A stretch of 64,000 nucleotides of DNA, taken from contig NZ_WRPP01000002.1 in assembly GCF_009760405.1 (NCBI RefSeq), forward strand, positions 620,001-684,000. The letters are read 5' to 3'. The position numbers and the translations under genes are program-made. This DNA is from Nocardia terrae (GTDB lineage Bacteria; Actinomycetota; Actinomycetes; Mycobacteriales; Mycobacteriaceae). Positions 51,080 through 58,847 of the stretch are shown here, in pieces (position 1 is the stretch's first letter; each line of letters starts with the position of its first letter). The notes beneath the pieces were generated by a model. It searched no databases. It was given only the letters and a program-made list of their open reading frames with translations, and was not told the DNA's origin.

Positions 51080-51146
51080 CAATCGGGCGCAAAGCCACAG
51101 GTTTTCGTGCCCATTTATGCCCGATTGCTTGCGGTCGTGCCCGATT
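51080..51146. promoter_or_regulatory. Repeated GCCCGATT elements in the polyol divergent promoter
   Basis: CAATCGGGC (51080-51088) faces GCCCGATTG (51119-51127), with a further GCCCGATT at 51139-51146; the direct pair is 20 bp apart and both copies are preceded by TGCCC/CGTGCCC. Inverted and direct copies suit the DeoR regulator encoded downstream. Confidence 0.45.
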
Positions 51147-51220
51147 CTGCGGTCTACTACTTCAGGAGATGTGGCCCGAGTCACATAGTCTTCGATATTG
51201 TTCAGAGGAAGTAAGTCAAG

Positions 51221-53185
51221 ATGTCTATCTCCCCACCGGAGCCTCGCCTCGGCACGCGGGTACACGTGCAGCGGGTCGGTTCATTCCTGTCGAACATGGT
51301 CATGCCGAACATCGGCGCGTTCATCGCCTGGGGCCTGCTCACCGCACTGTTCATCGAGAAGGGCTGGATCACCTCCCTGACCGGCGATCTGTTCGGCAAG
51401 CACAGCTGGGTCGCGCACATCGGCGGGTGGGGCGACTACGCGCACGGCGGCATCGTCGGCCCGACCATCACCTACCTGCTGCCCATCCTGATCGGATACA
51501 CCGGCGGCAGAATCGTTTACGACACTCGCGGCGCGGTGGTCGGCGCGATCGCCACCATGGGCGTCATCGCCGGCACCGATGTGCCGATGTTCCTGGGCGC
51601 GATGATCATGGGACCGGTCGCCGGCTGGGTCATCAAACGGCTGGACGGGTTGTGGGAGGGCAGGATTCGCCCCGGCTTCGAGATGCTGGTCGACAACTTC
51701 TCGGCGGGTATCGCGGGTGCGGTCCTGGCCACCGGCGGATTCTTCGGTGTGGGACCGGTGGTTTCGGCGTTCAGCCGGGCGGCCGGCAATGTGGTGAACT
51801 TCCTCGTCGATCACGGGCTGCTGCCGCTCACCTCGATCTTCATCGAGCCCGCCAAGGTGCTGTTCCTCAACAACGCGGTCAACCACGGCGTGCTGACTCC
51901 GCTGGGCACCACCCAGGCCGCCCAGAACGGCAAGTCGATTCTGTTTCTGCTGGAGGCGAATCCGGGTCCGGGCCTGGGTCTGCTGATCGCGTTCTGGATG
52001 TTCGGCAAGGGCATGGCCAAGAGTTCGGCGCCCGGCGCGGCCATCATCCACTTCATCGGCGGCATCCACGAGGTCTACTTCCCGTATGTGCTGATGAAGC
52101 CGAAGCTGATCCTGGCCGCCATCGCGGGCGGCATGGTCGGCGTCTTCGTCAATGTGGTGTTCGGGTCGGGCCTGCGCGCGCCCGCCGCGCCCGGGTCGAT
52201 CATCTCGGTCTACGCGCAGACGGCCAGCGGCAGCTATATCGGGGTCACGCTGTCGGTATTGGGTGCCGCCGGGGTGTCGTTCCTGGTCGCCGCCGTGCTG
52301 TTGAAGACCGACAAGTCCTCGGGCGAACTGGATCTGGCGCAGGCCACCGCCACCATGGAGTCCATGAAGGGCAAGCGGTCGGTCGCCGCCGCGGCACTGC
52401 TCGGGGCACCCGGCGGGTCCGCGGCCGTCCCGGCCATCTCCCGCATCGTCTTCGCCTGCGACGCGGGCATGGGCTCCTCGGCGATGGGGGCGTCGGTGCT
52501 GCGCAAGAAGATTCGCGATGCGGGATTCGGCGAGGTCACTGTGGTCAACAAGGCCATCTCGAACCTCACCGACACCTATGACCTGGTGGTCAGCCACCGG
52601 GATCTGACCGACCGGGCGCGCACGAAAACCCCGTCGGCCCTGCATGTCTCGGTCGAGGACTTCATGAACAGCCCGCAGTACGGCGAGATCGTGGCGCTGC
52701 TGACCCGCACCGACGATCCAGTCCCGGAACCCGATGCGGCGGCGCCGGAACCGAGCACCGATGTGCTGCCGCTGGATTCGATCGTGCTGGCGGGCGCGGC
52801 GGACACCAGTGCCGACGCCATCACGGAGGCGGGTGAGCTGCTGCTCGCCGCGGGCGCGGTGGACCGGTCCTATATTCCGGCCATGCACGAGCGGGAGCGC
52901 CTGACCACCACCTATATGGGCAATGGGCTCGCGATCCCGCACGGCACCAATGAGGCCAAGTCCAGCATCCACCGGGCGGGGCTGTCGGTGGTGCGCTACG
53001 CCCGGCCCATCGACTGGCACGGCAAGCCCGTCGAATTCGTCATCGGCATCGCCGGGGCCGGGGACGACCACCTCGCGCTGCTCAACCGGATCGCCCAGGT
53101 GTTCATCGACGAGGAACAGGTGCGGCGCCTGCAAGCGGCGAGCACGCAAGCCGAGATCAAACAGGTGCTCGACGCCCGGGCCTGA
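51221..53185 (+). CDS. mtlA: PTS mannitol-type transporter, fused EIICBA
   Basis: 654 aa; GAGGAAG before ATG. EIIC (about 10-345; RVGSFLSNMVMPNIGAFIAWG, IIHFIGGIHEVYFPYVLMKP), EIIB (about 400-490) with phosphorylated Cys413 in FACDAGMGSSAMG, EIIA (about 510-650) with His574 in GLAIPHGTNEAK. It imports and phosphorylates mannitol (or a related hexitol), taking phosphate from HPr. EI and HPr are not in the window. Full-length fusion as in E. coli MtlA (637 aa). Confidence 0.92.
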   Translation: MSISPPEPRLGTRVHVQRVGSFLSNMVMPNIGAFIAWGLLTALFIEKGWITSLTGDLFGKHSWVAHIGGWGDYAHGGIVGPTITYLLPILIGYTGGRIVYDTRGAVVGAIATMGVIAGTDVPMFLGAMIMGPVAGWVIKRLDGLWEGRIRPGFEMLVDNFSAGIAGAVLATGGFFGVGPVVSAFSRAAGNVVNFLVDHGLLPLTSIFIEPAKVLFLNNAVNHGVLTPLGTTQAAQNGKSILFLLEANPGPGLGLLIAFWMFGKGMAKSSAPGAAIIHFIGGIHEVYFPYVLMKPKLILAAIAGGMVGVFVNVVFGSGLRAPAAPGSIISVYAQTASGSYIGVTLSVLGAAGVSFLVAAVLLKTDKSSGELDLAQATATMESMKGKRSVAAAALLGAPGGSAAVPAISRIVFACDAGMGSSAMGASVLRKKIRDAGFGEVTVVNKAISNLTDTYDLVVSHRDLTDRARTKTPSALHVSVEDFMNSPQYGEIVALLTRTDDPVPEPDAAAPEPSTDVLPLDSIVLAGAADTSADAITEAGELLLAAGAVDRSYIPAMHERERLTTTYMGNGLAIPHGTNEAKSSIHRAGLSVVRYARPIDWHGKPVEFVIGIAGAGDDHLALLNRIAQVFIDEEQVRRLQAASTQAEIKQVLDARA

Positions 53186-53193
53186 TGGCGAGG

Positions 53194-53228
53194 CGGACCG
53201 TGGTCACGTATGAGGGGACCACGGTCCG
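53194..53228 (+). terminator. Strong stem-loop between mtlA and the DeoR gene
   Basis: CGGACCGTGGTC (53194-53205) pairs perfectly with GACCACGGTCCG (53217-53228), 12 bp with an 11-base loop, starting 9 bases after the mtlA stop. Without a T tract it may act as a weak terminator or 3' stabiliser setting the mtlA-to-regulator ratio. Confidence 0.55.
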
Positions 53229-53282
53229 CAATGATGTTCAGACACAAGCCAACATATTCGAACACCGGATCGGAGGATCGGC

Positions 53283-54050
53283 ATGTACGTCGAGGAGCGG
53301 CAGCAGGCCATCGCCACCCTGGTCGGGCAGCTCGGCCGGGTGTCGGTCACCGAGCTGGCCGAGCGCTTCGACGTCACCGCCGAAACCGTGCGCCGTGACT
53401 TGGCGGCGCTCGATCGCATGGGCCTGGTGCGGCGGGTACACGGCGGCGCGATGCCCGCCGGCGCGCTGACCGCGCTGGAGCTGGGCACCACCGAACGCGA
53501 GCACAGCCGCTCCCCGGAAAAGGATCGAATCGCCAAGGCGGCTTTGGAGTTCCTGCCACCCTCGGGCGGCAGCGTGCTGTTCGACGCGGGCACCACCACC
53601 GGCCGGGTGGCCGCACTGCTGCCCGCCGACCGGGAACTGGTCACCGTCACCAACTCGCTGCCCATCGCGACCCGGCTGTCCGGGCATCCGGGGGCGCAGG
53701 TGCATCTGCTCGGCGGGCGGGTGCGCGGATTGACCCAGGCCGCCGTCGGACCGCAGACGCTGCGCGCACTCGGCGAGCTGCGCGTGGATGTCGCCTTCAT
53801 CGGCACCAACGCCCTGACCGTCGGCCACGGGCTGTCCACGCCCGACACCGACGAAGGCGCGGTGAAACACGCCATGATCGCTACCGCGCACCGGGTGGTG
53901 GTGGTCACCGACTCCAGCAAGCTCGGGCGGGAGGACTTCGTCCGCTTCGCCACTCTCGACGACATCGACGTGCTGGTCACCGACAGCGACGTGCCCGCAC
54001 CGGTGCGAAACGAGCTGGAACAGTTCGGAACCGACGTGGTGATCGCATGA
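53283..54050 (+). CDS. DeoR-family regulator of sugar metabolism
   Basis: 255 aa. N-terminal DeoR helix-turn-helix (about 3-58; RQQAIATLVGQLGRVSVTELAERFDVTAETVRRDLAALDRMGLVRRVHGGA) and sugar-phosphate sensor domain (about 75-230; LFDAGTTTGRVAALL, GGRVRGLTQAAVGP, GTNALTVGHGLSTPD). ATG 53283 follows CGGAGGA. It probably senses a fructose- or mannitol-phosphate and represses the PTS and dehydrogenase promoters. In many actinobacteria such a gene is followed by fruK, of which only a stub remains here. Confidence 0.9.
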   Translation: MYVEERQQAIATLVGQLGRVSVTELAERFDVTAETVRRDLAALDRMGLVRRVHGGAMPAGALTALELGTTEREHSRSPEKDRIAKAALEFLPPSGGSVLFDAGTTTGRVAALLPADRELVTVTNSLPIATRLSGHPGAQVHLLGGRVRGLTQAAVGPQTLRALGELRVDVAFIGTNALTVGHGLSTPDTDEGAVKHAMIATAHRVVVVTDSSKLGREDFVRFATLDDIDVLVTDSDVPAPVRNELEQFGTDVVIA

Positions 54051-54172
54051 GCGTGACCCTGACCGCCGATCCGGGCATCGACCGCACGGCCCGGTTCGGG
54101 GAGTGTGGCGCGATCAGTCCACCAGAGCTCGTGCGCGCGGCTCGGGCACTCCCAGCAGGAGCAAGCTGGTGA
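54047..54172 (+). pseudogene. 5' stub of a 1-phosphofructokinase-like (PfkB) gene
   Basis: ATG 54047 overlaps the DeoR stop as ATGA. The frame starts MSVTLTADPGIDRTARFGE, matching the N-terminus of FruK-type PfkB kinases (VTLTxNPxxDRT), but runs out after about 20 codons into the 3' end of the convergent TetR gene and stops at 54172. The kinase body is missing, so an insertion or deletion has replaced it. Confidence 0.55.
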
Positions 54173-54674
54173 TCGTCGCCGCGCGGGCGTCGAGGGTTTG
54201 ATCGGAGCGGCCCTCGTCCGCGATGGCGAATACCGCGGCGTAGGCCATCTGGCCGAGAAGGCCCGCCGGCAGGTGTCGCCCGAATGCCCCGATGTCCTGG
54301 CCTCGTCGCACGAGGTCGGCAAGGATCTCGTCGACCGGTCGCAGCAGGGCGTGGATCTCCGCGCCGTGCTCGCCGCGCCGAAGCGCCAGCAGTACCCGGT
54401 ACCGGTGCGCCAACGGCCACAGGTGGGCGACGAAATCGACCCATACCGCCTCGACCTCGCCGTTGGACGCGTTGATTTCGGTGAGCACGGCGACGATCTC
54501 GTCCACCGCTCGTCGCGCGAGGGTTCGAACGAGGTCGGCGCGGGTGGGGAAGTGGCCGTAGACCGTGCGGCGGACCACGCCCGCCGCGGAGGCGATGTCG
54601 CCCATGCCGGCGTCCGGGTTCCGACCCAGGACCTCGAGCGCGACATCGAGGATGAGACTCCGCGTGTCGTTCAT
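54114..54674 (-). CDS. TetR-family repressor of the epoxide hydrolase
   Basis: 186 aa from ATG at 54674; a GTG at 54704 or 54707 would add 10 or 11 residues and is possible. Helix-turn-helix about 3-50 (SLILDVALEVLGRNP, GDIASAAGVVRRTVYGHFPTRADLVRTL); helical ligand domain after it. Divergent from the epoxide hydrolase, with three perfect operators between them, which makes autoregulated repression very likely. Its 3' end cuts into the fruK-like stub. Confidence 0.87.
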   Translation of the reverse strand: MNDTRSLILDVALEVLGRNPDAGMGDIASAAGVVRRTVYGHFPTRADLVRTLARRAVDEIVAVLTEINASNGEVEAVWVDFVAHLWPLAHRYRVLLALRRGEHGAEIHALLRPVDEILADLVRRGQDIGAFGRHLPAGLLGQMAYAAVFAIADEGRSDQTLDARAATITSLLLLGVPEPRARALVD

Positions 54675-54717
54675 GGAGCGTGCCCGGGCGGATTCGATCT
54701 GCACCACCCGACCATCA

Positions 54718-54779
54718 TTGCACACGGGTGTGCAACGGCGTAGATTTGCACACCAGTGTGCAATGCACACCGGTGTGCA
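54718..54779. promoter_or_regulatory. Three perfect palindromic operators in the TetR/epoxide hydrolase promoter
   Basis: TTGCACAC-GG-GTGTGCAA (54718-54735), TTGCACAC-CA-GTGTGCAA (54746-54763) and TGCACAC-CG-GTGTGCA (54764-54779). Centres are 28 and 17 bp apart. These are strong, near-identical dyads of TetR type; occupation would shut both divergent promoters. Confidence 0.85.
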
Positions 54780-54803
54780 GCAAGAGTTCAGGAGAACACG
54801 CCA

Positions 54804-56006
54804 ATGGCCGCATCGACGCCCGCACCCTCGCCCCTCGTCCGTCCCTTCACCGTCGCGATCCCCGACTCCGAGGTCGAGGACTTGAAGCAGCGACTGGCCA
54901 GAACACGATGGCCGGATCCGGAGACCGTCCCCGACTGGTCCCAAGGCGTCCGCCTGGAGAACGCCAAAGCGCTGATCGACTATTGGCAGCGCGAGTACGA
55001 CTGGCGTCGATTCGAGTCGGAGCTCAATCGTTTCCCGCACTTCCTGACCACGATCGATGGACTGGAGATCCACTTCATCCATGTCCGATCCGAGAATCCG
55101 AATGCGATGCCGCTGCTGCTGACGCACGGATGGCCGGGCTCGATCGTCGAATTCCTGAAACTGATCGGTCCGCTGACCGACCCGGCGGCGTTCGGCGGAA
55201 ACGTCGAGGACTCCTTCGACGTGGTCATCCCGTCGCTGCCCGGATTCGGGTTCTCCGAGAAGCCGACCGAGCCGGGGTGGACCGTCTCCCGCATCGCGCA
55301 CGCGTGGGTGGAACTCATGAAGCGTCTCGGCTACGAGAACTGGGCGGCTCAAGGCGGTGACTGGGGTGCCGTCGTCACCACCGCCCTCGGCGCCATGCGG
55401 CCCGAGGGGCTGCTCGGAGTTCACTTGAACACCCAATACGTTTATCCCGCACAGATACCCGACCGGCTCTCGTCCGACGAGCGGCACGCGGTCGACACCC
55501 TCGCCCTCTACACCGGTGATCTCGGTGGATCCAATCACCTTCAGGCCACCAAACCCGAGACCGTGGGATTCGCGCTGGCGGACTCTCCGGCGGGCCAAGC
55601 GGTTTGGATCTACGAGAAGTTCCAATCCAAGACCGACAATCACGGGCTCGCCGAGGACGCTCTCGGCACCGATGACATGCTCGACACGATTTCGCTCTAC
55701 TGGTTCACCAACAGCGCCGCCTCCTCCGGCCGCATCTACTGGGAGAACAAGTCGGCCAGCCTCGCCGGGCCCGAACTCACCCTGCCGGTCGCGGTGACGG
55801 TGTTCCCCCGCGATATCCCGCACCCCCCGCGAAGCTGGATCGAAGCCACCTACGCCGACCTCATCCACTACGGCGAGGCCGACCGCGGCGGACATTTCGC
55901 AGCCCTCGAGCAACCCGAAATCCTGATCAGCGAAATCCGTGCCGGCCTCCGAAGTCTTCGCTCCGATCGTGACCCTCGTGGCCTCCCGCCACGACCCTTC
56001 GGCTGA
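54804..56006 (+). CDS. Epoxide hydrolase (EHN domain, alpha/beta-hydrolase)
   Basis: 400 aa from ATG at 54804 with CAGGAGA upstream. N-terminal epoxide-hydrolase domain (about 10-115; RPFTVAIPDSEVEDLKQRLARTRWP), oxyanion LLLTHGWPGSIVEFLK, nucleophile Asp in AAQGGDWGAVV, ring-opening Tyr candidates in YWFTNSAASSGRIYWENK, base His in ADRGGHFAALEQPE. Complete catalytic set. It hydrates xenobiotic or lipid epoxides. The last 15 residues (after RAGLRSL) exceed the usual end and may reflect loss of the original stop. Confidence 0.9.
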   Translation: MAASTPAPSPLVRPFTVAIPDSEVEDLKQRLARTRWPDPETVPDWSQGVRLENAKALIDYWQREYDWRRFESELNRFPHFLTTIDGLEIHFIHVRSENPNAMPLLLTHGWPGSIVEFLKLIGPLTDPAAFGGNVEDSFDVVIPSLPGFGFSEKPTEPGWTVSRIAHAWVELMKRLGYENWAAQGGDWGAVVTTALGAMRPEGLLGVHLNTQYVYPAQIPDRLSSDERHAVDTLALYTGDLGGSNHLQATKPETVGFALADSPAGQAVWIYEKFQSKTDNHGLAEDALGTDDMLDTISLYWFTNSAASSGRIYWENKSASLAGPELTLPVAVTVFPRDIPHPPRSWIEATYADLIHYGEADRGGHFAALEQPEILISEIRAGLRSLRSDRDPRGLPPRPFG

Positions 56007-56124
56007 ACGCCGTCTCTGCACATCCTCATCCCGGTGACGGCGTGCTTTACGTACTTCCCGAGGGCAAACCCATGCCGGGTCATCTCGGTCCGAAGGTGTC
56101 GCGGGCCAGGAGGGTGGTCTTGGC

Positions 56125-56164
56125 GGTGATGCCCAGTGCCGCCAGGGCGGCGGTGGGCATCACC
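56125..56164. terminator. Long stem-loop downstream of the epoxide hydrolase
   Basis: GGTGATGCCCA (56125-56135) pairs with TGGGCATCACC (56154-56164) and, after a 2-base internal loop, GCCGCC with GGCGGC around a 2-base loop. Seventeen base pairs in total; a strong hairpin without T tract, 118 bases after the gene, at the border of the two-component remnant. Confidence 0.5.
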
Positions 56165-56350
56165 GCAGGCCGAAGCTCTGCAGAACGCGGCGCGGCATTC
56201 GGACGCCGCGCGCTGCACGGTCACCGCTGCCGTGGAAGCCGACGCGCTGCGGCTCGTAATCGCCGACGACGGCACCGGATTCGACGGTGAGGCGCGGCGG
56301 GGACTCGGGCTGCGGAACATGGCCGAGCGGGCCGAGGAGATCGGTGGGCT
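56165..56350 (+). pseudogene. Remnant of a sensor histidine kinase (HATPase_c end)
   Basis: In one plus-strand frame: EALQNAARHSDAARCTV (N box), RLVIADDGTGFDGEA (G1 box) and GLGLRNMAERAEEIGG (G2 box and end), the ATPase domain of NarL/DevS-type kinases. The sensor, dimerisation domain and His box are absent upstream, and the frame continues afterward without similarity. A broken gene. Confidence 0.65.
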
Positions 56351-56357
56351 CGCGAAC

Positions 56358-56450
56358 TCCGGCAACGACATCCGGACCTGGCCGTCCTCATCCTGTCCAT
56401 GGCCGACGACGAGCACACCGCCGCGACCGCACTGTCCGTCGTTGTCTGTG
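56358..56450 (+). pseudogene. Remnant of a LuxR-type response regulator receiver domain
   Basis: Directly after the kinase remnant, in another frame, RHPDLAVLILSMADDEHTAATALS matches the receiver-domain segment around strand 4 of NarL-type regulators (usually HPDLxVLVLSMHDDExxxxxAL). The phospho-acceptor Asp region and the LuxR helix-turn-helix are missing. It indicates that a kinase-regulator operon was deleted internally. Confidence 0.5.
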
Positions 56451-56521
56451 CCGGGAAATCCTGGCCATTCGAGATTTCAGCCGCCTGACAACGGCTCGGG
56501 AACCGACTCGACCAGCAGGGC

Positions 56522-56680
56522 GTGGTCGTGGGTATTCTCGCGGCGGTCTCAGCGATGGGAGTCGTCGGAATCGGGACGGCCGCAGCCGATCCCGCACCCC
56601 ACGACGCGGTGTTGCGCACCGATCCGGTCTGGCAGGCATGGGGCGATGTCATGGACTGGCACACCGGCCATTGCCTGTAG
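56522..56680 (+). CDS. Small secreted peptide
   Basis: 52 aa from GTG at 56522 (GTG 56528 also possible). Hydrophobic signal sequence VVGILAAVSAMGVVGIGTAAA is followed by a likely cut before ADPAPHD. That leaves a mature peptide of about 30 residues ending DWHTGHCL, with three Trp, two His and a single Cys. No strong ribosome site, and the family is not recognised. It lies between pseudogenes and the efflux pump. Confidence 0.45.
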   Translation: MVVGILAAVSAMGVVGIGTAAADPAPHDAVLRTDPVWQAWGDVMDWHTGHCL

Positions 56681-56728
56681 CCGCACCCGAAGAAGCCTTC
56701 ATCGTCGTCGCCCGCGCACTGCGCGGGG

Positions 56729-58336
56729 TCAGGCTTCCCCGCCTTCGTCGCGCCAGGAGAGGAGGGACGAGGGGCGGTGGTCGGGGCGCCAGGGGAGGGT
56801 GGCGGCCACGACGACGGCGGCGAGGATGAGGGTGGCGACGGTGACATAGGAGGCGGCGTGGACGCCGTCCATGGTGGCGACTTTCATTGCGTGGACGAGA
56901 CTTTCCTTCGCCGTGGCGGCGAGCGGGTTGACGGGGGTGCGCGAGATTTCCAGGACGCTGATGGGGGTGTCGCGGGCGAGGTCCTTCTGGGCGGCGGTCA
57001 TGAGCCGGTCGGGGACGGCGTCGATACGGGTTCCGACGCGGGCGGCGTAGATCGAGGTGACGACCGAACCCAGTACCGCGACACCGAGCGCGCCGCCGAC
57101 CTCGCGGGTGGTGTCGTTGACCGCCGATCCCGCGCCCGCCTCGCGCAGCGGGACCGAGCCCATGATCGAGTCGGTCGCCGGACCCTGCACGATCGCGAAA
57201 CCCAGGCCCATCAGGATCATCGAACCCAGCACCGGCCCGACGTAGGGGGTGTCGACGGTGATCCGCCCGGCGATGTACATCGCCGCGGCCAGCATCAGCA
57301 GGCCGGACACCAGCATGACCGTGGTGCCGACTCGCTGCGCCAGCACGGTCGAGATCGGTGCGCCGAGCGCGACCGCGGCGGCGAAAGGCAGTGAGTGGAC
57401 CCCGAATTCGAGGGGTGAGAGTTCCTTGACGCCCTGGAAGTACTGGGTGATCAGGAACAGGAATCCGAAGACGCTGAAGTACGACAGCGTGATCGCCAGC
57501 GACGGCACCGCGAAGCGGCGGATGGTGAACAGCCGCATGTTCAGCACCGGGGCGGGAACGCGCAATTCCCAGGCCACGAAGGCGGTCAGGGCGAGGATCG
57601 AGATCGCGTACGCGGCAAGGCTTTCGGTCGACAACCAGCCGTGCTTCGGCGCCTCGATGATCGACCACACCAACAGCGTCACCCCCACCAGTGACAGCGA
57701 GAGACCCGTGCGATCGAGCCGATCGACATGTCCGGCACGCGATTCCGGCACGGTCGCCAGCACGGCCACGATGGCGATCACCGCGATCGGCACGTTGATC
57801 CAGAACACCGAATGCCAGGAGAAGCGTTCGAGCAGCCAGCCGCCGGTGACGGGTCCGATCGCGATGGCGATGCCCGCCATGGCGGTCCACAACGCGATGC
57901 CCGCGGCCCGCTCGCGCGGTCCGGTGGCGATATTGGTGATCAGCGCCAGCGTCGCCGGGAAGACCACCGCCGCGAACACACCCATCCCCGCGCGCGCCGC
58001 GATGACCTGCCCGATCTCCGTCGACATCGCACCGAGCGCCGACATCACCGCGACCCCGGCCAACCCGATGATCATCAGCCGTCGCCGCCCATACCGATCA
58101 CCGAGGTGCCCCATCGCCAGCAGCAACCCCGCGAAGGCCAGCGTGTAGGCATCCACGACCCACTGCAACCCGGCCATATCGGCCCGCAACTGCACCGCCA
58201 TCTCCGGCAGCGCCACGTTGACCAGCGTGTTGTCGAGCACCACGAGCAGCTCGGCCAGGCAGATGGCAATGATCGCGGCCGTTTTCGCATGCCGCGACAG
58301 CCCCGCCGAGCTCGCCATCGTCGCTGACGTCGTCAC
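56729..58336 (-). CDS. DHA2-family (14-helix) MFS drug efflux pump
   Basis: 535 aa from GTG at 58336 with AGGAGG upstream; longer frame rejected as it passes through the promoter. Motif A GHLGDRYGRRRLMIIG, motif D1-like LDNTLVNVALPEMAVQLR, motif C-like AIAIGPVTGGWLLERFSWHSVFWINVP and about 14 helices identify the EmrB/QacA drug:H+ antiporter group. Exports lipophilic toxins. A palindrome in the promoter suggests TetR control from elsewhere. Confidence 0.9.
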   Translation of the reverse strand: MTTSATMASSAGLSRHAKTAAIIAICLAELLVVLDNTLVNVALPEMAVQLRADMAGLQWVVDAYTLAFAGLLLAMGHLGDRYGRRRLMIIGLAGVAVMSALGAMSTEIGQVIAARAGMGVFAAVVFPATLALITNIATGPRERAAGIALWTAMAGIAIAIGPVTGGWLLERFSWHSVFWINVPIAVIAIVAVLATVPESRAGHVDRLDRTGLSLSLVGVTLLVWSIIEAPKHGWLSTESLAAYAISILALTAFVAWELRVPAPVLNMRLFTIRRFAVPSLAITLSYFSVFGFLFLITQYFQGVKELSPLEFGVHSLPFAAAVALGAPISTVLAQRVGTTVMLVSGLLMLAAAMYIAGRITVDTPYVGPVLGSMILMGLGFAIVQGPATDSIMGSVPLREAGAGSAVNDTTREVGGALGVAVLGSVVTSIYAARVGTRIDAVPDRLMTAAQKDLARDTPISVLEISRTPVNPLAATAKESLVHAMKVATMDGVHAASYVTVATLILAAVVVAATLPWRPDHRPSSLLSWRDEGGEA

Positions 58337-58847
58337 CTGACCACCTCCTGGGTATACCGATCGGTTTACTATTGGTGACGATAGCCCTCCGCGGATTGCC
58401 TGTACATAGCTGAGTCGAAGTCGTCGTGAGGGCGTTGGAGGCCGATCGGCAGACCGGGTATGCCGATGCAACTCCGGCGACATGAACGGGCCGCTCGAAA
58501 GAAACGAAAATACGGACCGTATGGTCTATTAAATATTGCACCGAGTGGTCGGATGTCTCGTTTGGGATGCGTATAAATTGCTGACGCGATTCCGTCTGTG
58601 GAAAACTCGCTTCCGAAACGCGATCCGACCCTAGACTGCATGGTCAGTCGGGGGTTTTCCGGTCTTTCACACAGCGAGGTTGTAGTAGCATGATTTATCT
58701 CATCTGGCAATTTCTGGCGGGTCTCGGAATTCTTCCGCCGTGGCCCAACTGACCCTTCTCTATCGTCGGAAATACACCCGCACACCGACCTTAATTTCCG
58801 GTTGACCTTTTTATCCATCAGGTGTGCGCATCATCAGGGGCGGCGCG
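58337..58847. other. Divergent, comparatively AT-rich intergenic region
   Basis: About 510 bases between the efflux pump and kinase genes. Contents seen: the palindrome ACCGATCGGT (58356-58365) in the pump promoter, and a dyad-like TACGGACCGTATGGTCTA near 58513-58530. At 58690-58752 a 20-codon frame (MIYLIWQFLAGLGILPPWPN) encodes a hydrophobic peptide without a good ribosome site. The stretch 58500-58700 is markedly richer in A/T than its surroundings. No larger gene is supported. Confidence 0.35.
58356..58365. promoter_or_regulatory. Palindromic operator of the MFS pump
   Basis: ACCGATCGGT, a perfect 10-bp palindrome 20 bases upstream of the pump start, flanked by GTAT and TTAC. The form is common for TetR operators of efflux genes; no tetR is adjacent, so its regulator would act in trans. 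Confidence 0.45.

Noticed and set aside
56042-56290. 82-codon frame starting MLYVLPEGKP
   Set aside because: No ribosome site, low-quality composition, and it overlaps both the hairpin and the better-supported kinase remnant in another frame.
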